DNA of 8,569 nucleotides from the NCBI GenBank assembly GCA_016762995.1, contig JAESUT010000039.1:545-9113 (forward strand). The letters run 5' to 3'. How positions within the stretch are numbered: position 1 is the first letter of the stretch; each line of letters opens with the position of its first letter. Below the pieces are notes generated by a model. It ran no database searches. It was not told where the DNA came from and saw nothing but the letters and a program-made list of their open reading frames with translations. The position numbers and the translations under genes were made by a program. This DNA is from Gammaproteobacteria bacterium (lineage in GTDB: Bacteria; Pseudomonadota; Gammaproteobacteria; Pseudomonadales; Pseudohongiellaceae). This document shows, in pieces, positions 1 to 6,387 of the stretch.

Positions 1-1361
1 CCGTTATCCTTGTCTCTAAGGACCGGCCAGATAGCACGCAATACCAGCACTACCCAAAGCATTAGGCCAATGAATAGATATATCTGCCAGAACCTACCTA
101 GGTCGACATACTCGTAGCCCTGATGACCGAACCAGAAGTTGATTTGCATGTCGTCGATAAAACCGTGAACCGCCATCCACTGACCTGCAAACGAACCCAC
201 AACGATGAGCACCAGGCTGACGAATAAAAAATTAACACCGAAGCGCTGAAACTTGGGTTCATGTCCCGAGAGAAGCGGCGCCACATAAAGACCAGTCGCA
301 AGCCACGCCGTAGCTATCCACAGTACAGAGAGCTGTGTATGCCAAGTTCGAGTAATGGAATACGGCAGATAGTCTACAAGGGGCAATCCATACAGTCCCT
401 GCCCCTCCACTGCATAGTGCGCGGTAATAATACCCAGCAACATCTGCACGACAAAGAGTGTCGTCACTAGCCAGAAATATTTTGCCGTTGCCTTCATCGA
501 AGGTGTGTTCTGAATCCCCGCCAATGCATCGATCTGCGCAAAGCCTTCGAGCGGCTCTATATCCTGGCGCCAGACATCCCACTGCCGTGCGTAATACCAA
601 ACCAACGCACCGATGCCTGCTAGAAGGAGAAATATTGAGATAATGCTCCACATAAAGAGCGACGCCGGAGGCGTGTTGCCAACTAATGGGTCGTGCGGCC
701 AATTACTCGTATAGCTAATACTATCGTCTGGCCGATTCGTGACGGCAGCCCACGCCGTCCAGAAATAGAATGCCGTCAGCGCATGGGCCTGGTCATCATC
801 TAATGTCGAATGTAGAGGGAATGCGTAGTCGCGACGCAGCTCTAGAGCATCTGGCCCTTTGACCTGATAAAGGTTCCTGTAGTGCAGGGCTACAATACCA
901 ATTGCCGCTGCTCTTTCATCACTAACCGTCAATGTATCGGAAGCTGGATCGAAGGTGTTCTCTCGCATCTCCAGTCGCAGTGTCACTTTATGCTGTTCTA
1001 GTCGGGCTGCTTCTGGTGTTGAGGGCAGACCACCATCGCGCTCGGCAATCATAGCGAGTAAAGCTTCTGCTTCTCGGTGCAACCAGTCGGCACTCCAGTC
1101 GGGCGCAAGATAACTACCGTGACCCCAGATAGACCCCTGCTGCATCCCTCCCGTTGATTGCCAAACATTTTGTCCGACCTGGATATCTTCAAGGGTGAAT
1201 AATAATACCCCTGATTCAGTGACTACCCGGCCCGGAATAGGTGGTGCCTCGTGATAAATTTTGCTCCCAAAATAGAGCAATATCGAGAACATGATGACCA
1301 TGGTCACAACAAGCAATGCCCAGAGTCGACGAACGGTGAACGTGGTTTGATAGGATTCCAT
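1..1361 (-). CDS. norZ: Quinol-dependent nitric oxide reductase (qNOR), N-terminal 453 residues, partial
   Basis: Reads without interruption from an ATG at 1361 to the left edge, so about 453 of the roughly 750-760 residues usual for the family are present; the C-terminal part lies outside. qNOR (NorZ, also called NorB) reduces two NO to N2O at the inner membrane with electrons from quinol. Seen in the translation: a first membrane helix at about residues 13-31, then a large hydrophilic region (about 35-230) with the qNOR-typical GQNVWQS and HGSYLAPDWSADWLH stretches, then helices at about 233-256, 296-314, 341-362, 374-398 and 422-446. H341 in RTWHTQLSVLW is the likely low-spin haem b ligand, and FGHQGYEYVDLGRFWQ (411-426) is a family hallmark. 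The catalytic haem and FeB ligands would lie past the edge. No CxxCH is present, as expected for the quinol type and unlike the cytochrome-c-dependent NorC/NorB enzyme. A purine-rich GGAGCGAGGG lies just upstream of the start. The gene diverges from the PLP enzyme, and an FNR-type box lies 163 bp upstream. Confidence -1.
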   Translation of the reverse strand, partial: MESYQTTFTVRRLWALLVVTMVIMFSILLYFGSKIYHEAPPIPGRVVTESGVLLFTLEDIQVGQNVWQSTGGMQQGSIWGHGSYLAPDWSADWLHREAEALLAMIAERDGGLPSTPEAARLEQHKVTLRLEMRENTFDPASDTLTVSDERAAAIGIVALHYRNLYQVKGPDALELRRDYAFPLHSTLDDDQAHALTAFYFWTAWAAVTNRPDDSISYTSNWPHDPLVGNTPPASLFMWSIISIFLLLAGIGALVWYYARQWDVWRQDIEPLEGFAQIDALAGIQNTPSMKATAKYFWLVTTLFVVQMLLGIITAHYAVEGQGLYGLPLVDYLPYSITRTWHTQLSVLWIATAWLATGLYVAPLLSGHEPKFQRFGVNFLFVSLVLIVVGSFAGQWMAVHGFIDDMQINFWFGHQGYEYVDLGRFWQIYLFIGLMLWVVLVLRAIWPVLRDKDN

Positions 1362-1497
1362 GCTGCCCTCGCTCCGAAAACCGGAGTTTCCAAATGAATA
1401 AATTTAAACAAACTGTAACTGAAGCAACATAGAAGCGTTGAGTGATAAAAACACATAGAGGCCAGCCCACCACCACTGCTGATCTATTACCAGTACC

Positions 1498-1503
1498 ACA
1501 GTA
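1498..1503 (-). promoter_or_regulatory. Weak -10-like element for the qNOR promoter
   Basis: TACTGT on the minus strand sits 31 bp (centre to centre) from the FNR box. It matches TATAAT at only three positions, and no separate -35 is evident, as is common when FNR-type activators replace the -35 contact. It would give a leader of about 130 nt before the qNOR ATG. It overlaps the inverted repeat GTAGC-AAAC-GCTAC (1501-1514), which could be a second regulator site. The call rests mainly on spacing. Confidence -1.
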
Positions 1504-1524
1504 GCAAACGCTACAAGAGTTGGC

Positions 1525-1538
1525 TTGATGTTTATCAA
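1525..1538. promoter_or_regulatory. Perfect FNR/Anr/Dnr-type operator
   Basis: TTGAT-GTTT-ATCAA matches the consensus TTGATNNNNATCAA exactly, and the symmetry extends one base each way (CTTGAT...ATCAAG, 1524-1539). This is the target of the CRP/FNR regulators that sense low oxygen (FNR, Anr) or NO (Dnr); the box alone cannot tell these apart. Its centre (1531.5) is 31 bp from the centre of a weak minus-strand -10-like TACTGT (1503-1498). That is the geometry of a class II promoter, with the box near -41.5 and a start near 1490, reading toward the qNOR. No comparably placed -10 is seen toward the plus-strand gene. Confidence -1.
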
Positions 1539-1601
1539 GTACTCACACTCTATCCATGGTGCCGAGACGCAGCACTGCTTGAGCGCCTAATACGTATTCG
1601 C

Positions 1602-1645
1602 GGCTAAGACATAGCCTACTCGGTAATTGCCGAGTATGATTACTC
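1602..1645. repeat. Cluster of adjacent and overlapping inverted repeats upstream of the PLP enzyme
   Basis: Three short dyads follow each other with no gap. GGCTA (1602-1606) pairs with TAGCC (1612-1616). TACTCGG (1617-1623) pairs with CCGAGTA (1630-1636) around TAATTG. GAGTA (1632-1636) can also pair with TACTC (1641-1645), so the last two structures exclude each other. The 20-bp element 1617-1636 is nearly a full palindrome with an AATT centre. It could be a regulator operator or an mRNA leader with alternative hairpins. The symmetry is directly visible; the function is not known. Confidence -1.
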
Positions 1646-1677
1646 ACAAACACCCTAATTAGCGCAGCGAGGCCACC

Positions 1678-2919
1678 ATGACTAACAAATCCATCTCTCG
1701 ACGTCGTTTCCTACAAGCTAGCGGCGCAGCCGCTATCGGACTACCCTCCTTTGCTCGCGGCTATACAGCCTCCGAAATGCGGGGTTTCTATGCCGGCGGC
1801 GAGATGTCGACCAATGTTTCTAAATGGGAGCTGGACACCCCGGCCCTGTGTGTCGATCTGGATCTTTTAGAGGCCAATCTCGACCATATGGCCTCCACAA
1901 TGACCGCCAACGGCATAGCGAGCCGCCCTCACGCGAAGACTCATAAGTGCCCTACTATCGCTCATATGCAAATGGACCGCGGCTCGGTAGGAATATGCAC
2001 GGCCAAGGTCAGCGAAGCAGAGGTGATGTTTCAAAATGGGATTGATCAGATTCTGAATACCACAGGAAATGTAACTCCAACGAAGATAAGCCGTGCAATG
2101 AACCTTCGCGCCCTGTGCCCCGGCTTCATTCAGGCGACTGATTCTGAGCCGAATGCACGACTGCTCTCGGAGGCAGCCGTGAATATGGGCATCGTTGCTG
2201 ATGTCGTTGTCGATGTAGACCCTGGCATACGCCGCACAGGCACTCCCTTCGGACAACCTGCGCTGCGGCTGGCACAGCTTGTAGATCAGCTGCCAGGCTT
2301 AAATTTTCGCGGCATGCTTTGTTATGACGCAGCAGCACAGCATGTCGTCGGTTTTCAAACTCGAAAGGCACAAACCCTCGAGCGCATGGTTCAGGCTACT
2401 GACACGCTCGAACTCATGCAGCGTTCTGGCCTGAATACGGAGATATTCAGCGGCGGCGGCACTGGCACCTACAATATTGACCATGAAACGAAGGGAATGA
2501 CGGATGTGCAGGTTGGCAGCTACGTGTTCATGGATGCGCAGTATATTTCGATAGGCGGCGAAGAGGATGTCGAGGTGTATTCCGACTTCGCCACTTCACT
2601 GACGGTAATGACAACGGTATTGAACGATCAATACGAAGGACGCGCCACCTCCGATGCTGGCGCCAAGGCCTGCACAATTAATCAGCCCTGGCCTATCGTT
2701 AAAGGCGAGTCCGATATCACCTACCGATCTGGTTCCGATGAATTTGGCACCATCATCTACGGCGACGAGCCATCACGTAACTACAAGGTTGGAGACAAAC
2801 TCGAAGTCATCGTCTCGCACTGCGATCCCGTCGTGAATCTGTACGATCAGATGTACGCGATTCGTGGAGACAAGGTCGAGGCAGTGTGGCCAATCTCGGC
2901 TAGAGGCATGTCAGCCTAA
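1678..2919 (+). CDS. Tat-exported PLP enzyme, D-threonine aldolase / D-serine dehydratase-like
   Basis: 413 residues. It begins with a twin-arginine signal (S7-R-R-R-F-L12, then a small hydrophobic AASGAAAIG-like core, likely cleavage near A26), so export of the folded, cofactor-loaded enzyme to the periplasm is predicted. The mature part has the alanine-racemase-type PLP barrel: DTPALCVDLDLLEAN (about 53-67), then RPHAKTHK (83-90) with K87 the probable PLP Schiff-base lysine. GGGTGTYNI (about 260-268) is a probable phosphate-binding loop. The C-terminal beta domain ends with SHCDPVVNLYD; H381 and D383 match the divalent-metal ligands of D-threonine aldolase (H-C-D), as against the H-x-C of eukaryotic-type D-serine dehydratase. 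D-threonine aldolases split D-3-hydroxy-amino acids into glycine and an aldehyde. The true substrate here is unknown. GAGG lies about 7 nt before the ATG and supports this start; a start at M43 would drop the Tat signal. The gene is monocistronic and ends at a hairpin terminator. Confidence -1.
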   Translation: MTNKSISRRRFLQASGAAAIGLPSFARGYTASEMRGFYAGGEMSTNVSKWELDTPALCVDLDLLEANLDHMASTMTANGIASRPHAKTHKCPTIAHMQMDRGSVGICTAKVSEAEVMFQNGIDQILNTTGNVTPTKISRAMNLRALCPGFIQATDSEPNARLLSEAAVNMGIVADVVVDVDPGIRRTGTPFGQPALRLAQLVDQLPGLNFRGMLCYDAAAQHVVGFQTRKAQTLERMVQATDTLELMQRSGLNTEIFSGGGTGTYNIDHETKGMTDVQVGSYVFMDAQYISIGGEEDVEVYSDFATSLTVMTTVLNDQYEGRATSDAGAKACTINQPWPIVKGESDITYRSGSDEFGTIIYGDEPSRNYKVGDKLEVIVSHCDPVVNLYDQMYAIRGDKVEAVWPISARGMSA

Positions 2920-2939
2920 AAGTTTTTCTTAGGCAAAGT

Positions 2940-2965
2940 AAAAGGGAGCTTTCGCTCCCTTTTTT
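2940..2965. terminator. Bidirectional rho-independent terminator
   Basis: The stem AAAAGGGAGC (2940-2949) pairs with GCTCCCTTTT (2954-2963) around a TTTC loop and is followed by a T run to 2965. The minus strand shows the same stem with a T run formed by the A stretch. It lies 20 bp after the plus-strand stop and 42 bp beyond the minus-strand stop at 3007, so it can end transcription of both convergent genes. Confidence -1.
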
Positions 2966-3012
2966 ATGCACTGATTTTTATGCGCGGCTCTTTATGCATT
3001 GCTCTTTTATGC
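2961..3012. repeat. Four-copy imperfect tandem repeat, TTTATGC every 14-15 bp
   Basis: The ATGC cores start at 2966, 2980, 2994 and 3009, each preceded by TTT and a T-rich stretch, with periods of 14, 14 and 15 bp. On the minus strand each unit reads GCATAAA. The copy nearest the flavoenzyme gene contains its last codon and stop (GCA TAA), so the array looks like a small amplification of the 3' end of that gene. The first unit overlaps the terminator T run. Confidence -1.
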
Positions 3013-4374
3013 GTTAAAGAGAGCTCGCAGATGAGGATTCAACATTCTTCCCTGCGGATCTAGCTCGCGCCGCAGTTCCATAAAATCTTTGAAGCGTGGG
3101 TACAACTCGGTCAACTCAAGGTGAGTGAGGCTGTGCACCTTTCCCCAGTGTGGGCGGCCACCGTACTTCCAGAAGATGGGTTCGATGATATTGAAGTAGG
3201 GTCGATAGTCTTCGCTAGCAATTCTGTGTATGGAAATCGTCGCATGAGGATGATCCCCGTAAGACATGCTTAGCCAGTTATTGTCGGCAGCCACATAGCG
3301 GAATTCCAATACGATATTTACATCGATGGCCTGATCGTAGATTGTCTTAAGAATTTCACGAACACAATCAGCCCCTACTTCAGCAGGCACTGAATACTCC
3401 ATCTCATTAAAGCGCCTATTGCGCACATTGGTAAGAATCTTATGGGATACATCGACAGACTCGGTGGGCTGAATCCTTGCCGCAGTCGCATTCGATTGCC
3501 GCACGCGCTCAGCTGGCGTTGGGTTTTCGCTAAGCCCTAAGGACTCGGCTATCGACGCATCATCACTTGGTTCACTATCCAAATCCACCTCACCGATGGG
3601 CTCATCTGTCTCATCGATAGCCAAGGCCAATGAATAGTCGGAATAGACGAAAGGAAATATCTCGAAATGCCGATGATTTGAGGCCAGCTCATCGAAGTTC
3701 TCGAGGAAGTCTTCGGTAGGTGCCACCCATTCTCGCTTCTTCAGTTTGTAAGCTTCTCTGTTCTGCATGGTTACCTGTGTAACGATGCCCAGAGCCCCCA
3801 AATTCACCCGCGCAGCATGCAATAGATCTTCATCGCTGGAATCGATATCCATGACGCTGCCATTCGGAGTTACTAGACGCAAGGAGGTAATAAATGATGA
3901 CAGAGCCTGGAGAGTAACGCCGGTTCCATGGGTACCAGTTGCAATCGCGCCGGCTATTGTTTGCCTGTCAATATCGGGCAGATTGATCATGCCTTGGCCG
4001 ATTGCTTCAAGCTGCGCGCCGAGATCACCGAGGCGAGACCCGGCACCCAAGGTCACCTGGTTTTTTGCGCTATCTGAATCCAAAATACCGCTAAGTTGAT
4101 CTATCACCACAAGATGCCCATCGGTTGGCACCAGCGGGCTAAATGAATGGCCTGATCCCACGGGGCGAATCGGCCCCAGTGTATTTCTCAATAGGCTCGT
4201 CAGTTCTTCTTCGCTGCCTATGTCGTAACGACCGGCAGGCTGGCAGGTCTGGCCACCAGACCAATTGCTCCAAGAAGCCGACTGTGCGAATGCAGAGCCT
4301 GAGCTAGCATAAGCTCCGAACAACGCCGCTCTCACGCTGGAGGCTAAAAATGATCGTCTCGATATCTGTTTCAT
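3007..4374 (-). CDS. Tat-exported FAD-dependent sugar-lactone oxidase/dehydrogenase (ALO / gulonolactone oxidase family)
   Basis: 455 residues. A Tat signal (S5-R-R-S-F-L10, hydrophobic core, probable AFA cleavage at residue 30) predicts periplasmic export. The VAO-type FAD-binding domain follows: PVGSGHSFSPL (71-81), where H76 is the expected covalent flavin histidine, then GTHGTG (147-152) and NLGALGIVTQV (191-201). The C-terminal ALO domain carries the GGRPHWGK signature (405-412) at the active site. Relatives oxidise aldonolactones or alditols such as L-gulono-1,4-lactone, D-arabinono-1,4-lactone or xylitol, reducing O2 or a cytochrome; the substrate here cannot be read from sequence. An acidic, low-complexity insertion occupies about residues 253-278. 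The start ATG shares one base with the stop of the upstream cytochrome gene (TAATG), indicating translational coupling. The cytochrome is therefore a likely electron acceptor, making this more probably a dehydrogenase than an oxidase. It ends near the shared terminator. Confidence -1.
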   Translation of the reverse strand: MKQISRRSFLASSVRAALFGAYASSGSAFAQSASWSNWSGGQTCQPAGRYDIGSEEELTSLLRNTLGPIRPVGSGHSFSPLVPTDGHLVVIDQLSGILDSDSAKNQVTLGAGSRLGDLGAQLEAIGQGMINLPDIDRQTIAGAIATGTHGTGVTLQALSSFITSLRLVTPNGSVMDIDSSDEDLLHAARVNLGALGIVTQVTMQNREAYKLKKREWVAPTEDFLENFDELASNHRHFEIFPFVYSDYSLALAIDETDEPIGEVDLDSEPSDDASIAESLGLSENPTPAERVRQSNATAARIQPTESVDVSHKILTNVRNRRFNEMEYSVPAEVGADCVREILKTIYDQAIDVNIVLEFRYVAADNNWLSMSYGDHPHATISIHRIASEDYRPYFNIIEPIFWKYGGRPHWGKVHSLTHLELTELYPRFKDFMELRRELDPQGRMLNPHLRALFNA

Positions 4375-4748
4375 TAGTTGAGCCCCGCCATGTAGGCAAT
4401 CATCGCTCTAAAATCGGAAATTTCGCAGGCCATGCAATAACCCAGTGGCGGCATGGAATTAAAACCTTCGACTACGTGGTTAAGAATAGCCTCTTCACCC
4501 TGCTGCAATCTTCGTTGCCATTCGGCTGTGTCTCCTACAACCGGGGCTCCTGCTTCACCGGTAATATGGCATAGCGCGCAGCTACGCGACCACTTGCTCA
4601 TTACTTCTTCATCAGCGGTCGCTGTGCTCAGCGTGGGTGGCCGGAACTGCTCGCCGGACCCAGCGTTTTGGCTGGCAAGATTTGAGCAGCCACTCAACAG
4701 AGCCGCAGCAAGGACAATGACAAATAGATTGGAGGAATATGTTTTCAT
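4374..4748 (-). CDS. c5-type cytochrome lipoprotein
   Basis: 124 residues. The signal peptide (about 8-20) ends in the lipobox LLSGC with C21 as the lipidated cysteine, so a membrane-anchored periplasmic protein is predicted. One c-type haem site is present: C57-A-L-C60-H61, with M99 in NSMPP the likely distal ligand. A second cysteine pair, GYCMACE (C105, C108), just after the methionine is characteristic of cytochrome c5, where it forms a disulfide. It is the first gene of a two-gene operon with the FAD enzyme; their stop and start overlap as TAATG. The natural reading is that it accepts electrons from that flavoenzyme and passes them to the respiratory chain. That role is inferred from context. 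No clear Shine-Dalgarno sequence precedes the ATG, but the signal peptide fits this start well. Confidence -1.
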   Translation of the reverse strand: MKTYSSNLFVIVLAAALLSGCSNLASQNAGSGEQFRPPTLSTATADEEVMSKWSRSCALCHITGEAGAPVVGDTAEWQRRLQQGEEAILNHVVEGFNSMPPLGYCMACEISDFRAMIAYMAGLN

Positions 4749-4775
4749 GTTGTACCAATATTGAAACAGTAAACC

Positions 4776-4804
4776 ACCTTAACCAGTGCGTTATAAACTG
4801 TCAA
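4776..4804 (-). promoter_or_regulatory. Candidate sigma-70 promoter for the cytochrome/flavoenzyme operon
   Basis: On the minus strand a perfect -35 TTGACA (4804-4799) is followed after 17 bp by TAAGGT (4781-4776), which matches the -10 consensus at three of six positions. Transcription would begin near 4769, about 20 nt before the ATG at 4748. It lies in the 87-bp gap after rarA, where I see no terminator, so read-through from rarA is also possible. Confidence -1.
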
Positions 4805-4835
4805 TTGCGTATTGCTAGGTGCGATTTATGCTGCA

Positions 4836-6188
4836 CTAAACTTCATAACGTTTATTTTTCGCCTTATCATCCAAGGAACGAAATGCTTCTAGCTTCTCCT
4901 TGATGCTGATTTCCAATCCGGTGTTTTTAGGATGATAGAACTGTTCATCCTTTAACTCCGGCGGCAAATAATTTTCACCCGCTGCGAAACCATTCTCTTC
5001 GTCATGGGCATAACGGTAATCCTCACCATAGCCCAGCGATTTGCTCAAGGACGTGCTGGCATTTCTTAGATGCAGAGGAACCTCCAAACTACCGTTCTGA
5101 GCCACAGCCTGCTTCGCTGCGTTAAATGCCACATAGACAGCATTACTCTTTGGCGCACAGGCAAGATATACCGCCGCCTGTGCTAGCGCCAAGTCGCCTT
5201 CGGGGCTACCTAGGCGTGTATATGTATCCCAACAACTAAGTGTTAGAGGCAGGGCTCTAGGATCTGCGATGCCAATATCTTCAGACGCCATCCGCACTAG
5301 CCGGCGCGCCAGATAAATTGGATCACAGCCGCCGTCCAACATCCTCGCCAACCAATACAAAGCGCCGTCGGGTGACGAGCCTCTCACCGCTTTGTGCAGG
5401 GCAGAAATTTGTTCGTAGAAGCTATCTCCGCCTTTATCGAAGCGTCGGCTGCCTTCCTCTAACACCTGCTCCACATGACCGTCGGCAATAGTCCTACGTC
5501 CATCCTCGCTCTCTGCCATATCACTTAACACTTCGAGATAGTTAAGGACACGGCGCGCATCACCATCGCCGGCTCGAGCCAGCATCTGTCTCTGCGACTC
5601 GCTCAAATCTAGATTGAGCCCAGCTAACCCTCTCTCCTCATCGAGCAAGGCATTTTCGATGACGCCTAACAGATCCTCCTCGGTCAAAGGCTTGAGTAAA
5701 TAGACCCGCGCTCTTGAGAGTAAAGCATTGTTCAACTCGAAGGATGGATTCTCTGTAGTAGCACCGATGAATAACACAGTACCGTTCTCAATATGAGGCA
5801 GGAAGGCATCTTGCTGTGCCTTATTGAAGCGATGGACCTCATCGACAAACAAGATGGTCTGGCTAGACCCACCGGCCTGATGGTATTTTGCGCGCTCTAT
5901 CGTCGCACGAATCTCTTTCACGCCATCAAGCACGGCAGACAGCGATTCAAAGTGATAATCACAGGTGGCGGCGATAATTTTTGCAAGAGTAGTCTTGCCC
6001 ACACCCGGCGGCCCCCATAGGATCATTGAGTGCGGTAACTTGTTCTGAATAGCTTCATAAATAGATTTGCCGGGGCTCAGCAGGTGCTCTTGTCCAATAA
6101 ACTCTTCTAGGTTCAGCGGGCGCAGTCGCGCGGCCAACGGCTTATAGCGCTGACTGGAATCTTCATCTGGTAGTAATGATTGGCTCAT
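4836..6188 (-). CDS. rarA: Replication-associated recombination protein A (AAA+ ATPase)
   Basis: 450 residues, the usual length for RarA (MgsA; eukaryotic relative WRNIP1/Mgs1). It acts at stalled or damaged replication forks, working with single-strand-binding protein and the clamp-loader fold it resembles. Seen: the N-terminal RPLNLEEFIGQEHLL box (about 23-37), Walker A GPPGVGKT (59-66), Walker B LFVDEVHRF (113-121), sensor 1 GATTENPSF (142-150) and the arginine finger in LLSRARV (R159). The C-terminal lid and tetramerisation region includes KAVRGSSPDGALYWLARML, DIGIADP and a late NYLPPEL stretch, all typical of the family. No truncation or frameshift. The start was chosen because homologs have a short N-terminal tail before the RP-L box; only a weak AAGAAAG stretch precedes it. 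The gene stands alone on the minus strand, and the upstream neighbour common in other gammaproteobacteria (lolA) is absent here. Confidence -1.
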   Translation of the reverse strand: MSQSLLPDEDSSQRYKPLAARLRPLNLEEFIGQEHLLSPGKSIYEAIQNKLPHSMILWGPPGVGKTTLAKIIAATCDYHFESLSAVLDGVKEIRATIERAKYHQAGGSSQTILFVDEVHRFNKAQQDAFLPHIENGTVLFIGATTENPSFELNNALLSRARVYLLKPLTEEDLLGVIENALLDEERGLAGLNLDLSESQRQMLARAGDGDARRVLNYLEVLSDMAESEDGRRTIADGHVEQVLEEGSRRFDKGGDSFYEQISALHKAVRGSSPDGALYWLARMLDGGCDPIYLARRLVRMASEDIGIADPRALPLTLSCWDTYTRLGSPEGDLALAQAAVYLACAPKSNAVYVAFNAAKQAVAQNGSLEVPLHLRNASTSLSKSLGYGEDYRYAHDEENGFAAGENYLPPELKDEQFYHPKNTGLEISIKEKLEAFRSLDDKAKNKRYEV

Positions 6189-6226
6189 AATGTACTTTCT
6201 TAGAATCTCTCACGGGTAGTTTGAAG

Positions 6227-6304
6227 CTAATTAGCGGCACGCAGTGCGCTGATCTTCTCTTCTGTTTCCTCATCAGCACCGAGTTCAACCGCTCTGGTAA
6301 CTAG
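6227..6304 (-). pseudogene. Possible relic of a gene 3' end (25 codons plus stop)
   Basis: On the minus strand, 25 sense codons end in TAG and are preceded in frame by another stop (6305-6307). The peptide, VTRAVELGADEETEEKISAL plus a short tail RAAN, has the amphipathic charged-helix character of a real protein C-terminus, similar in feel to the last helix of a TPR-type protein. It has no start codon and no upstream continuation, so it may be the remnant of a deleted gene that once sat upstream of rarA. Chance is possible at this length. Confidence -1.
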
Positions 6305-6332
6305 CTATAAGCCTTGCTTAAGATTCGAGTTA

Positions 6333-6347
6333 TTTATTAACAATAAA
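6333..6347. repeat. AT-rich perfect inverted repeat
   Basis: TTTATT-AAC-AATAAA is a 6-bp-arm dyad with a 3-nt centre, about 145 bp upstream of rarA and 187 bp upstream of the DUF1330 gene. It could be a regulator site. With only A/T in the arms, chance occurrence in this AT-rich stretch is quite possible. Confidence -1.
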
Positions 6348-6387
6348 AGGAAGGATCCGTACCTTGTATCAGTCAAATTCAATGTCT

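Larger units (their letters stand above)
1362..1677. other. Divergent intergenic region between qNOR and the PLP enzyme gene
   Basis: These 316 bp lie between two divergent start codons, and I find no convincing coding sequence in them. From left to right they hold the qNOR leader, the inverted repeat GTAGC-AAAC-GCTAC (1501-1514), the FNR box (1525-1538), the perfect palindrome AATACGTATT (1589-1598), and a row of adjacent inverted repeats (1602-1645) that ends 32 bp before the plus-strand ATG. TACTCACA occurs at both 1540-1547 and 1641-1648. No strong sigma-70 promoter was recognised for the plus-strand gene. Confidence -1.

Noticed and set aside
259..702. Minus-strand open frame of 147 codons overlapping the qNOR
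   Set aside because: It lies in another frame of the same strand across the qNOR coding region; the qNOR frame shows clear family motifs and membrane helices, so this is a shadow.
1216..1476. Minus-strand open frame of 86 codons across the qNOR start
   Set aside because: It overlaps the qNOR N-terminus and its leader in another frame, without any recognisable domain or ribosome binding site.
1525..1573. FNR box as a class II activator site for the plus-strand PLP gene
   Set aside because: The stretch about 31 bp to the right of the box centre (around 1561-1566) does not resemble a -10 element. TATCCA at 1551-1556 is too close. Control of the plus gene is not excluded but less supported than control of the qNOR.
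1867..2484. Three minus-strand open frames opposite the PLP enzyme
   Set aside because: They are antisense shadows of a well-supported gene and have no domain-like sequence.
1678..2919. Eukaryotic-type D-serine dehydratase as the specific identity of the PLP enzyme
   Set aside because: The metal site reads H-C-D, as in D-threonine aldolases, not the H-x-C of characterised D-serine dehydratases. The exact substrate is left open.
3767..4764. Plus-strand open frames opposite the flavoenzyme and cytochrome genes
   Set aside because: The minus-strand genes carry export signals, cofactor motifs and a TAATG coupling; the plus-strand frames show none of these.
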